Shown: positions 9,339 to 18,056 of the stretch, one piece after another
How the letters are laid out: each line of letters opens with the position of its first letter
Position numbering within the stretch: the stretch's first letter is position 1
NCBI GenBank assembly: GCA_938075565.1
Contig: CALJGU010000064.1
Span: 1-42,983 of the forward strand
From: an uncultured Opitutales bacterium
GTDB lineage: Bacteria; Verrucomicrobiota; Verrucomicrobiia; Opitutales; UBA2995
Direction of reading: 5' to 3'
Length of the DNA stretch: 42,983 nt
Made by a program: the position numbers and the translations under genes
The notes under the pieces: generated by a model
The model's database searches: none
Told to the model about the DNA's origin: nothing
What the model saw: only the letters and a program-made list of their open reading frames with translations

Positions 9339-9488
9339 AGGGGAGTTGGAGGGCGTCGACGCAAAATGTTAACTTTCATCGTAAGGGCCTAGTAGTCACA
9401 ACGTAGACCTCAATTTCTGATTAGATCGATAATAGTTCTCTTTTCGTTTGTAAGACGAGATGATGGAGAACGTAATAAGAAGTAATTT

Positions 9489-9713
9489 ATGAGTGTCAGA
9501 ATAGCAGCGATCAAGGAGCAAGCTTTTGCAGGCTTAATAATTTCACAGCTTCAAGAGGTGGGTCTTAATCCCATCGATATAAGCACCTCTGGGCACATAT
9601 CCCTAGGTGGTGCGGAGCAGTATTATTATATTGCTGTCGTCGAGGAAGAGGCAGCAAAAGCGAAAGAAGCATTAATCGATTTAGGGTATGAGAAATACAT
9701 AATCGTTCGCTGA
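9489..9713 (+). CDS. Small DUF2007-like protein
   Basis: This 74-residue protein has the alpha/beta pattern of DUF2007-type 'putative signal transducing' proteins: an N-terminal helix that selects a sequence (EQAFAGLIISQLQEVGL), a central Gly-rich strand region and a C-terminal EEEAAKAKEALIDLG helix. The function of that family is not established. It has its own upstream gap of 150 bases, with a weak AAGAAG before the ATG. It shows no signal peptide or cysteines. Family assignment is moderate. Confidence 0.6.
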   Translation: MSVRIAAIKEQAFAGLIISQLQEVGLNPIDISTSGHISLGGAEQYYYIAVVEEEAAKAKEALIDLGYEKYIIVR

Positions 9714-9932
9714 TCGGCCATTACGATCAGGGGGGCAGAAGAGAGTTGGGTTAGCAATATTACGTGACATTCACTTCCATAGGTGCTGTAAAAATCATTC
9801 CTGCTTCAAACGATTGTAATTTCGCTTACTCCATGAAGCATTATTTCATAAGTAGGAGATCATACCGTTAGATTTATTGATGTGTCGTCGTTGTTCTATC
9901 TTGAGCTACGGCTGGACAATCATCTCTTTTTC

Positions 9933-12467
9933 TTACGGCACGGAAATGGTCTCTAGAGAGTAAAAGTAGGATTCGTTCTCCTCTGAGTGCCACGGCAGGG
10001 TGATGGGCGGTGATACATCGGGCTTGATGATTTGCCATGCCTGTACGCCAGTCTCAAGTGTTGTGCTACCTAGGATATTGTAGCGTTCACCTGCTCTCGT
10101 GGTCCACCTGAACTCCAGCTCGTCGTTCGGCATGGTTCGCATCGAAAAGTCGGTCAGGCCTGGGTCGATGAAGGTTTCGAAGGCAAATTCGGTTTCCGGT
10201 GTGTCCGCGGTATTAGCCCATTCTGCATCGGTGTTTTCGAAGCTGGTTCCATTTTCGTATCCTCCCTCTGCAACGGCTCGCCAGGTAAAGGCATCCGTTT
10301 GTGGATCGGTTGTTTTAAGAACGATCGCGAATTCCTGGCCGGCAAGGAAATTGAGGCCGAAGGCTCTTAGATCGATGGTGACTTTGGAGAGAGAGGTTTC
10401 AATCGCTGCAGGAAGGATTCCAACACTGGCTAACGCGTTACCGGATGGCAGCCCGTCCTTGATTTTGTGAACCTCGACCCAGAGCGGTTCTGTGGTGCTG
10501 TCATGACGGCCTAGATCGAGAATTACTTGTGTCAGATGCCCGGCACTATCGGTGGTGAAGCTTTGTGCTCGTGAGATCTCGGCAGAGACACCCAAGGTGT
10601 CGGGCTCGGTAGATTCGAGTTGCTGGTCCGATTGTTGGTACGCTGCCGGCGACTCGGGACGATGAAAGCGTAAGAGCTGGTTGGCGGTTACATCGCGAAA
10701 ACGATACTGCAGTCCATCGTTCCACATAACACGCAGCTCATCGACGGTGTTACTCGCTCCAAGCCCAAAGTGCACCTCTGAGGGCGTACCCGTTAGGAAA
10801 CTACGTCCCGTGATGATATCACGCCGTTGCATGAGGGAACCCGTGGTTGCGTACACCTTGGCACCGATGGCACTCCGATCTGGCCCCATGACCACGTCCA
10901 ACCAGTTGCCCGAATTCGAAGTGGTATTCTCCAAAAGCTGCGGAGGCTGATTGATGTTGGTGATGAGCAGGTCCTGGTCGCCGTCTCGGTCGTAGTCGAA
11001 AGAAACCAGAGCTCGCGAATCCAGCTCATCGTCGAGTCCTGCTCCATAGACGCGTGTGAACTCCGAGCCATTGTTCACGAACAGAGCAGACGGAGTCGTG
11101 TAAACAGAACTGGAGGTGCTTTTCCAGAAAGCCACGAAATCATCCATTCCGCTCACTGCGACCAGATCAAGGTCGGCATCGTTATCAAGGTCGGAAAATT
11201 CGGTGCCCCATCCCCAATCGGTGTCTTGTACTCCCATGGTCTCGGCACTATCGATGAAGGACAGGCTACCGGTATTATTGAACTGATTTTCGTAGAGGAC
11301 ATTGTATTTCCCTTTGCCGAAAACTTTGGGAATGTCATTGTCAGTGATGTTGGTCTGGTAGAAGTCGAGGTCGTCATCGTTGTCGTAGTCGCCGATAGCG
11401 ATGCCCATGTCGTTGCCAATGTGCTGGACGCCTGAACTAATCGAAACATCGGTGAAGGTTCCACCCACGTTCTCGTAGAGAATGTCTGCGCTGCCATCCA
11501 TCGCGACGACGAGATCGAGATCAACGTCATTGTCGAGATCACCCATGAAGGTTCCGATGCCGTTCGCTCGCACGCTGCCCAGTCCAGCACTGTTTTGAAC
11601 TTCAACGAACTTGAAGGCCCCAACTCCGCGGTAGAGGAGGTTCTCTCCTGTTAGCGCATCTACTATGCCCCAGCGAGATACGTAGATGTCGAGAAAGCCA
11701 TCCTGATTGTAATCGCCGACTGTTGCTCCGCCGACCACAGATGCAATAGGTGTGAAACCAGATCCCTCGGTCACGTCCACGAAGTGTAACTGGCCGTCAT
11801 TTCGGAAGATCTTACTTGGAGGCCGCATGCCGTCGTTGTCATTGAGTAAGAGCAAGTCGAGGTCCCGGTCGTTGTCGAAGTCGACAAAATAGGCGACCCG
11901 GCTGTAGCCAGGATCGTCGATAGGGGACTGAGTTACATCAGTGAAGGTCTTACTGCCTTGCTCGAGGTTATTCCGAAACAGCTTGTTGGCTTGTCTGAAA
12001 TATCCCAGGAGGTAGACGTCGAGGTCGCCATCCCCATCCACATCTCCGACTGCTACACCATTACCCCAGGTTTGCTGAATGACTTGCAGGTCGGGCAATT
12101 CGACGGTGTTGAAGAACCTATCGTTGATGGGGGTTAAATCCAGGCCGCTCGTAGCGGTAACATCTGTGAAATGGGGAGTGTCGGCCACTGCCACGATACT
12201 GACCATGGGAAGACACAGAGTAGTCCACACGTTCACACTCCATCGCCTGTAAGATTGACGAAAGGCTGCGGTGTTGGATCGATAGAAGCGGAAGAGCAAA
12301 TGATGTGAGATTTTGATTGAGTGGCGGGGTACTCGAAACTTGAAGAGAAGACTAACTGACCTCCTGCATGGCAAGGCCTTTACAATTTGAGTGCTCCTTT
12401 TAGCACCACCTCCTCCGAAAATGATGAATACCCTAGTTGACGGAAGAGGAAAATGGTACTGAGGCAT
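9933..12467 (-). CDS. Secreted FG-GAP/VCBS repeat protein with ASPIC/UnbV domain
   Basis: The protein is at most 844 residues. A hydrophobic signal-like segment at residues 80-96 (ending AVADTP) suggests that translation may start near a GTG at 12236 rather than at the ATG at 12467, whose first 75 residues are basic and unusual. Residues 98-520 carry FTDVT-type repeats with calcium loops (DVDGDGDLD, DFDNDRDLD, DYNQDGFLD, DLDNDVDLD, DYDNDDDLD, DLDNDADLD). Residues about 530-615 match ASPIC/UnbV (NWLDVVMGPDRSAIGAKV, VHFGLG, VDELRVMW). The remaining about 230 residues form two beta-rich modules. The family resembles CRTAC1 proteins and is probably a secreted binding or scaffold protein. It lies 26 bases downstream of the M48 gene. 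Confidence 0.83.
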   Translation of the reverse strand: MPQYHFPLPSTRVFIIFGGGGAKRSTQIVKALPCRRSVSLLFKFRVPRHSIKISHHLLFRFYRSNTAAFRQSYRRWSVNVWTTLCLPMVSIVAVADTPHFTDVTATSGLDLTPINDRFFNTVELPDLQVIQQTWGNGVAVGDVDGDGDLDVYLLGYFRQANKLFRNNLEQGSKTFTDVTQSPIDDPGYSRVAYFVDFDNDRDLDLLLLNDNDGMRPPSKIFRNDGQLHFVDVTEGSGFTPIASVVGGATVGDYNQDGFLDIYVSRWGIVDALTGENLLYRGVGAFKFVEVQNSAGLGSVRANGIGTFMGDLDNDVDLDLVVAMDGSADILYENVGGTFTDVSISSGVQHIGNDMGIAIGDYDNDDDLDFYQTNITDNDIPKVFGKGKYNVLYENQFNNTGSLSFIDSAETMGVQDTDWGWGTEFSDLDNDADLDLVAVSGMDDFVAFWKSTSSSVYTTPSALFVNNGSEFTRVYGAGLDDELDSRALVSFDYDRDGDQDLLITNINQPPQLLENTTSNSGNWLDVVMGPDRSAIGAKVYATTGSLMQRRDIITGRSFLTGTPSEVHFGLGASNTVDELRVMWNDGLQYRFRDVTANQLLRFHRPESPAAYQQSDQQLESTEPDTLGVSAEISRAQSFTTDSAGHLTQVILDLGRHDSTTEPLWVEVHKIKDGLPSGNALASVGILPAAIETSLSKVTIDLRAFGLNFLAGQEFAIVLKTTDPQTDAFTWRAVAEGGYENGTSFENTDAEWANTADTPETEFAFETFIDPGLTDFSMRTMPNDELEFRWTTRAGERYNILGSTTLETGVQAWQIIKPDVSPPITLPWHSEENESYFYSLETISVP

Positions 12468-12493
12468 ATATGCACCCAGTCAGATTCAACCAA

Positions 12494-13210
12494 TCATCGG
12501 GCCCGCGCACGATGTGCAGCTTTTTCAATCTGCAGGATGCGGGAGTTAAAGGAAGGGTGGGTTGAAAAATATCCTGGGATATCCGGTTCTCCCAATGTCT
12601 TCAGCCGCTCAAACATCCTAACGGCTTCTTTCGGATCATAGCCAGCTGCGATGGCGAGTCGTATACCGAAGTCGTCCGCCTCGTGTTCGTTGTCGCGCGA
12701 GTACTGAGTCTTAAGGAATTTCAGCGTGGCCTGCTTAGCCGCTGCTCCCACGAGACCGCCGACACGAAGCCATTTACTGATCACTTGTATGGAATGATCG
12801 GCTATCATGCGGTCAAACGCATGCCCTTTCACCACATGGGCCATTTCGTGGGCGATTATAAATGCGAGCTCGTCTTCATTGTGCTTACAGAAGTTCACAA
12901 TGGCATCGGTTAGAAATATATATCCGCCCGGCAGTACAAAGGCATTCACTTCGCTCGATCGCAGGACAGTAGCGTTGAATCGGTGAGGTGTGTTGATCCA
13001 TCCAGACAGGCGCTTGTGAAGGACACGGGTGAATTGAATTTCGACGACCTCACTTTGCAATATAAGTTCTTTGGCCATCTGATGCCCCAGCTTATATTCT
13101 GAGGCGATGCGCTCTTCTTCGGATCCGAGTAGGGAATCATAGAGCCAGCGAGACTTGTTGTAAGTCTCTCCTGCTTTTCTTCCAAGCCCCTTAAAAAATG
13201 AATCCATCAT
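12494..13210 (-). CDS. M48-family zinc metalloprotease
   Basis: This 238-residue protein is a compact M48 (Oma1/HtpX-like) peptidase. The zinc site is visible as HEMAH at residues 121-125 and NEHEADDFG around 174-182, which supplies the third ligand. The upstream VLPGGYIFLTDA strand is typical of the family. No signal peptide or transmembrane segment is evident, unlike BepA-type relatives, so it may be cytoplasmic or peripheral. It probably degrades or refolds damaged proteins. It precedes the FG-GAP/UnbV gene on the same strand. Confidence 0.88.
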   Translation of the reverse strand: MMDSFFKGLGRKAGETYNKSRWLYDSLLGSEEERIASEYKLGHQMAKELILQSEVVEIQFTRVLHKRLSGWINTPHRFNATVLRSSEVNAFVLPGGYIFLTDAIVNFCKHNEDELAFIIAHEMAHVVKGHAFDRMIADHSIQVISKWLRVGGLVGAAAKQATLKFLKTQYSRDNEHEADDFGIRLAIAAGYDPKEAVRMFERLKTLGEPDIPGYFSTHPSFNSRILQIEKAAHRARAR

Positions 13211-13278
13211 TGTATTACAGTAGTCATGACAAAGACTATAGGACTTTTAAATAAGTTATTTTCGGATCTAATCGTTTC

Positions 13279-13345
13279 GGACCGCTGCGGTGAACGGTCC
13301 CTGCCATACCGTAAAGGATGGTGGGGCGGCTGTTGTTTGCTTCGC
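13279..13345. repeat. REP-like intergenic repeat, copy A
   Basis: Two adjacent hairpins are seen. GGACCG/CGGTCC (13279-13300) has a 6-bp stem. CCCTGCCAT (13299-13307) pairs with ATGGTGGGG (13318-13326) with two G-T pairs. The second left arm is identical to one at 30030-30038, and its right arm differs by one base from that at 30055-30063, so these are two members of one repeat family. It lies in the gap between the M48 gene and the beta-helix stub. Confidence 0.55.
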
Positions 13346-13489
13346 TAGTCGCCTGACGGCTTCAGTACACCGAAGGCGCCATGTGCATTTGATAAGGCAG
13401 CTATGCGTTTTATAAAAGCATTTTTTAGTTATCCCATTAGCAAGGGAAACCAGATTACGTTTTCTACTGACTCTCCGAATTACACCTCT

Positions 13490-14074
13490 TCATTGTCTTT
13501 CGGAGTTTATCGCCTGGATAAGGGCTACCATGTAGCCGTGGCTGAAAGAATATCCCAGTTGCCTGGCGTTTTCGCCCGTCATTTTGGGTGTGTGATCCGA
13601 TACCATCGAACCCGTGTAATATTGGGAATAGACATGCCTTACTCTTCCTTTGCGGTAAGCTTTGGGTTCGGCGCGGGTGGACACCTTGACAACCTTGACG
13701 GCTTCCCCCTCAACTCCATCCGGATCTTCCATGGTAAAGCGGGCCTCGTACTCGGTGCCAATATTTAGATCCAAAATACTTCCGGCAAACATATGGGGAG
13801 TGGTGTAATCGATACCTGCTCTGCTAATGTGTTCATCCCCAATTCTTAGAAGTGGCATCCCTGCTTGCCATGCGTTACCCGATCCAGCGATTCGATACTC
13901 AACCTTTACCGTGGCATTTCGATTCTCATCACCCTCCTCAATATACCATTCGAATCCCAGGTTCTCCAGGGTAGGTGGTTCGACGATAAATTCTCCTGGT
14001 TGAACGCTGTCCTGGGCGGATGCGGATCCAATGATCAATAAAGAAAAAAAGAGTATAAGGATGATTTTTTGCAT
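13490..14074 (-). pseudogene. Truncated N-terminus of a parallel beta-helix secreted protein
   Basis: A signal peptide ending SASAQ is followed by a Fn3-like N-terminal module characteristic of large right-handed beta-helix proteins of Planctomycetota/Verrucomicrobiota: FIVEPPTLENLGFEWYI, GDENRNATVKVEYR, PLLRIGDEHI, MFAGSILDL, EYEARFTMEDPDGV, RAEPKAY. Those proteins run on for several hundred residues of beta-helix, but here the frame ends at 194 residues. The last about 35 residues do not look like the family. The missing part is not found downstream, where a REP-like repeat lies. It is probably a decayed gene, although a short secreted product could still be made. Confidence 0.68.
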
Positions 14075-14229
14075 AGGGTATTTGGGGTGGGTTTCCTTGA
14101 TAGGGGGAGTCTTCTATAATAAGTATTATAAACCAAGTTAGAAACACGGATATCCTGTAAAAAGGGGATGGGCTTCTGGAGTGATTATGGTACGCTTCTT
14201 CTATGGCTTATGAACCCCCTGTTTCTCGT

Positions 14230-15435
14230 ATGATTTGGAAAACTGGTCTATTGCTTTCCCTGTGTTTGGGGTTTGTCAGTCTCCACGCAGTTGAAGTGGG
14301 GCCTTGGGATCTAGATGAATTGTTTCAAGTGCCGCAGTCGGAAGAAACTGATAGGGCTGCCAAAGAGGGAATGACAGGAATACTTTATGAATCCATTCCT
14401 GTAGATGGAAAACGGGTGCAGGTATTTGCATACTATGGCGTTCCTGAAGGGAAGGCTCCTGAAGGAGGTTGGCCTGCGGTTGTTTGCGTGCACGGGGGTG
14501 GGGGAACCGCGTTTAACGAGTGGGTCGCCAAATGGAATGAGCATGGCTATGCCGCTATTAGCATGGATTTGGAAGGTCACTATCCGATAAGGCAGGCTGA
14601 TGGAGAGAATCGAGGACCGAGGATCTCCACCGAGAACCCAGGGTTAAAGCGGTTGGGGATATTTAAAAACTATGAGGACCCGATCGAGCAGCAGTGGTAC
14701 TATCATGCCGTTGCGCAGGTGATTCTGGCTCATTCGCTCATCCGGTCCTTTCCTGAGGTGAACTCTGAAAAGATCGGAATCACGGGTATCAGTTGGGGTG
14801 GAACGCTCACTAGCACAACCATGGGTGTGGATCATCGATTCAGTTTTGCTATTCCTGTTTATGGCTGTGGTTTCCTGCCTGACTCCGATGGCAACCAGGG
14901 GATAGCCATAACACCTGGCAAATACACCGACGTGGTGAATAAGTTCTTTGATGGTTCTGCATACTTTGAAAATGTGCAGATGCCTGTGTTCTGGGTAAAC
15001 GGGACGAACGATAAACACTTCCCCATGCCGGCTACCCAAGCTTCATCCCGCGCTGTTCAAGGGCCTACGACTTTGCGGTATGAATTGAGAATGAGACACG
15101 GCCACTATCCAGGATGGGAACCCGCAGAGATTTATGCGTTTGCGGATAGTATAGTCAGAGAAGATCCGCCACTGGTTGAATTTGGAAAACTCTCCACAAG
15201 TGGTGATCAGGCTATAGTCTTGATCAACTCAAAGCAGAAAGTCGCCGCTACTAATTTTTACTATACGACATCGAATGCGCCCTGGCCTGAGCGCTTATGG
15301 GAGGAAGGTCGGGCAGATTTTTCAGGATCCACGCTTACGGCCACCATACCCGCTGGAACAACCGCCTACTATTTTTCAGCTACGGATGACCGCGGACATA
15401 TGGTCAGCTCTGATTTTGCATTGAACGAATATTAG
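14230..15435 (+). CDS. Exported alpha/beta hydrolase (acetyl-xylan esterase/dienelactone hydrolase-like)
   Basis: I favour the ATG at 14230, which starts a good signal peptide (MIWKTGLLLSLCLGF to LHAVE); an ATG at 14203 adds nine residues. Numbered from 14203, the catalytic triad is visible: Ser197 in GISWGG, Asp270 in GTNDKHF and His299 or His301 in RHGHYPGW. VCVHGGGG supplies the oxyanion region. The last about 90 residues form a beta-rich module after VREDPPLVEF. The enzyme probably removes acyl or uronyl esters from glycans in the periplasm. The exact bond is unknown. Confidence 0.83.
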   Translation: MIWKTGLLLSLCLGFVSLHAVEVGPWDLDELFQVPQSEETDRAAKEGMTGILYESIPVDGKRVQVFAYYGVPEGKAPEGGWPAVVCVHGGGGTAFNEWVAKWNEHGYAAISMDLEGHYPIRQADGENRGPRISTENPGLKRLGIFKNYEDPIEQQWYYHAVAQVILAHSLIRSFPEVNSEKIGITGISWGGTLTSTTMGVDHRFSFAIPVYGCGFLPDSDGNQGIAITPGKYTDVVNKFFDGSAYFENVQMPVFWVNGTNDKHFPMPATQASSRAVQGPTTLRYELRMRHGHYPGWEPAEIYAFADSIVREDPPLVEFGKLSTSGDQAIVLINSKQKVAATNFYYTTSNAPWPERLWEEGRADFSGSTLTATIPAGTTAYYFSATDDRGHMVSSDFALNEY

Positions 15436-15549
15436 ACAGGTAGGGGGAAACTTTGCCGACGGTTGAACCAGAGTTCCATTTGGGGCTATGAAGATTGATC
15501 TTCGCTGTTGAGGGTTGACCGTTTTCACAATTCAAAATACCTAGGACGC

Positions 15550-16722
15550 ATGGTGCTGAGTTCTCAATTTAAATCTTTGGCGATAATCCTTCTTCGAGGA
15601 GGTCCTACGCTGGGCGTTTCTCTTATGGCCTTCTTTATCCTGGCTTGCTCACAGCCCGAAGAGGCGACTTCGGTGGATGAGAAGTCAGTTCCGGATGCTC
15701 GCTTTCCTTCGGTTGAGTTGGTCAATACGTTTGAACCCGCAGGAGAAACCAATGTGCGTTCATCCTTCCAACTTTCGGATGGAACCGCTCTTATAGGTAC
15801 GGAGGAAACAGGGGACATTTACAAGACGACGGATAACGGACTGTCATGGCAGAAAGTATGGGATGGGGGAGAGCAATGGGACATCGCTGATGTGCGGAAT
15901 TTCATTCGTGGCCAAGACGGACATGTTTACATCACCACGACTGAGCCTGGCACTGTTTCTCGTTCGAAAGATGAAGGAGAAAGCTGGGAGATTATCTCGA
16001 CTGCCAATGCTTCCCGCACGGTGGGCTTAGTTCAAATGGAGGGAGGAACCATGCTTGTGGGGCTTCGACGCTCCGAGAATGGGAAAACCAGCATCGTAAG
16101 ATCCGAAGATTATTTTAGCAGTTCTGAATGGCTGCCATTATCCAGCACTGAACCTCGCCAGAATGTGACCTGCTTTGGTCATTGGGGTGGTTCCGATGTA
16201 TTGGCCGGTATCGGTTACGAAGGTTCCGGTAAAATATACAAATCTTCAGATAACGGGCTTACCTGGACTAAAAAGGCTGAATTTCCCGATGCTCGTGACC
16301 TGATGAACTTTTTCAAAGCGGGGGATGACATCTACGTCCTCGCGTCCGGTATCTCGACCTTATTCAAGAGTAGCGATGAGGGGGAGACTTGGTCAAAGGC
16401 ACACCAGTTCTGGTCAAAGGGATTTCTAGGGCAATGCGTACCGTTTGAATGGGAAGGTCGTACCTATTTTCTCATGACGGCCACTGATCAGACTCAGGAG
16501 ATCTATCGGCACTTAGTGATGATATCCGACGACTATGGCGCTTCATGGGTTGAATGGATTGATCTGCTGCAAGAGAAGATGGGCAAGGTTTACAGTGCTA
16601 GTGATTCGGGTGGAGGAGCGAGTAATCTCGCAGTTATATCCAAGGACACCGTGGTAGTCGGAGTGGGTAACCATGCGGTGCAAGGTCGCGCTTTTACGCT
16701 AAAGGTTTCCAGTTCTAAATAG
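15550..16722 (+). CDS. Asp-box (BNR) beta-propeller lipoprotein
   Basis: Starting at the ATG at 15550 (a TTG at 15508 is in frame), the protein has a lipoprotein signal ending ILAC. It shows five or more Asp-box repeats of the S/T-x-D-x-G-x-T/S-W type: KTTDNGLSW, RSKDEGESW, KSSDNGLTW, KSSDEGETW and ISDDYGASW. This is the sialidase-like propeller fold, but the catalytic Arg triad and Tyr/Glu of true sialidases cannot be recognised, so a binding or unknown hydrolytic role is more likely. It is followed by an MFS transporter 48 bases downstream. Confidence 0.8.
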   Translation: MVLSSQFKSLAIILLRGGPTLGVSLMAFFILACSQPEEATSVDEKSVPDARFPSVELVNTFEPAGETNVRSSFQLSDGTALIGTEETGDIYKTTDNGLSWQKVWDGGEQWDIADVRNFIRGQDGHVYITTTEPGTVSRSKDEGESWEIISTANASRTVGLVQMEGGTMLVGLRRSENGKTSIVRSEDYFSSSEWLPLSSTEPRQNVTCFGHWGGSDVLAGIGYEGSGKIYKSSDNGLTWTKKAEFPDARDLMNFFKAGDDIYVLASGISTLFKSSDEGETWSKAHQFWSKGFLGQCVPFEWEGRTYFLMTATDQTQEIYRHLVMISDDYGASWVEWIDLLQEKMGKVYSASDSGGGASNLAVISKDTVVVGVGNHAVQGRAFTLKVSSSK

Positions 16723-16770
16723 AGCAACGCAAATCAAGAGACGCCATTCATCGATGTCTTGGTGTTACTG

Positions 16771-17928
16771 ATGAAAAAATACCTGCCACAGCTTTTCCTC
16801 TTAGTCGGTGTAGTATTTTGTACGTTTTTCTCCAGGCTTCTGATTTCACCACTCTTGCTGACGGTATCGACGGACCTTGAGATCAGTTTTACGCGGGCAA
16901 CCAGTTTGTTTCTCCTTACCTCGGTGGGTTACGTTGTTTCCTTGTTTTTTTCCGGATTCATTTCGGCGCGAATTACCCATCATTGGACGATTGTATTGGC
17001 CACCGTCATAACCTCATTGAGTCTGGCTGTGATAGGTGTCTCTGAGACGGTCATTTGGCTCAGTGCAGGGTTTGTGTTGCTAGGAATGGGGCCGGGACTG
17101 TATCCCGCTTCCGGCATCCCAATGATCACGAGTCTGGTCGGTTTGAAACATTTGGGAAAGGGTGTGGCTGTTGTGGATACGGGCATCAACTTTGCATTCA
17201 TCCTGACACCTCTTGCAGCGGCCGTGTTCTTGCCGATTATGAGTTGGCGCCTATTGTTTTTAATCGGATCGGGCTTTGTAGGATTGGTAGCGGTGATCAA
17301 CGCTCGATATGGACAGGCTGGTCATTTCCGAGGAACGCCCCCGGATTATCATAACCTTAGAATCATCTTTCGGAATCGGGCATTCTGGGTGGTTACTTGT
17401 TGGATCGGATTATTAAGTGCTGCCACGATTGGTATCTTTGCCATTCTGCCCAGCTTCTTGGTGCTCGACCGGGGAATGGATAGGGAGTTCATCAATGCAA
17501 TGGTTGGAGCATCTCGTGTGTCAGGTCTATTCGTTCTCTATGCTGCCGCCTGGCTGGGTGACCATTGGGAAAGACGTCGGTTGGTGACCATGGTTTTCCT
17601 GTGTTCCGGGATCTTCACCTTCATGCTCGGAGTAACTGATGGGAGCCTTCTTTTTGTCTGCGTGTTTTTGCAGCCTCTCTTCGGTGCGGCCTTCTTTCCC
17701 TCTACCTTTGCCTTCCTTTCGGAGAATGTGAGCCGCGAACACCAGAATGTGGCCATCGCGCTCGTGGTTGGATTCGGCAACATTTGTGGCGTCGGAATAT
17801 TTCCCTTTCTGATGGGGCTACTGGAATCTGCTGGAAATGCTCGGTGGGGATTCATGGGGCTTGGAGTCCTTATGGTGGCCAGTCTTCCGCTTATGTACTT
17901 TTTGAAGAGCAAGCCCATTGTTCGGTGA
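16771..17928 (+). CDS. MFS transporter
   Basis: This 385-residue protein has twelve hydrophobic segments in the two-bundle major facilitator pattern. The loop between helices 2 and 3 (GFISARITHH) and the helix 4-5 region (GMGPGLYPASGIPMITSLV) are typical of cyanate/nitrate or organic-anion MFS branches. I chose the ATG at 16771 over an in-frame TTG at 16759. The substrate is not predictable. It sits directly after the Asp-box lipoprotein and may take up a product of the nearby degradative enzymes. Confidence 0.85.
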   Translation: MKKYLPQLFLLVGVVFCTFFSRLLISPLLLTVSTDLEISFTRATSLFLLTSVGYVVSLFFSGFISARITHHWTIVLATVITSLSLAVIGVSETVIWLSAGFVLLGMGPGLYPASGIPMITSLVGLKHLGKGVAVVDTGINFAFILTPLAAAVFLPIMSWRLLFLIGSGFVGLVAVINARYGQAGHFRGTPPDYHNLRIIFRNRAFWVVTCWIGLLSAATIGIFAILPSFLVLDRGMDREFINAMVGASRVSGLFVLYAAAWLGDHWERRRLVTMVFLCSGIFTFMLGVTDGSLLFVCVFLQPLFGAAFFPSTFAFLSENVSREHQNVAIALVVGFGNICGVGIFPFLMGLLESAGNARWGFMGLGVLMVASLPLMYFLKSKPIVR

Positions 17929-17980
17929 GCGAGGGGGTTGTGGTGGGTATAGCGTTCTGGGTGTCTGGATACATTCCAGA

Positions 17981-17997
17981 ATGATTTATACTTTGTT
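17981..17997. repeat. Partial match to the loop of REP-like copy B
   Basis: The 17 bases ATGATTTATACTTTGTT match 30037-30053 at 16 positions (T for C at position 6). The flanking stem arms of copy B are not conserved here, so this may be a decayed copy or chance. Confidence 0.3.
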
Positions 17998-18056
17998 AGG
18001 TCCTATGGATGTTCTGCTGGATTTCATCTCCGAGTGTCGCTTTGATAAAAAAGTTA

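Noticed and set aside
10827-11435. 202-residue plus-strand frame inside the FG-GAP/UnbV gene
   Set aside because: It is the antisense shadow of Asp-rich repeats (GTC/GAT codons), giving a Val/Ile-rich low-complexity product.
13403-13768. 121-residue plus-strand reading frame over the beta-helix stub
   Set aside because: It lies antisense to a frame with a signal peptide and clear family motifs; its own sequence has no recognisable features.
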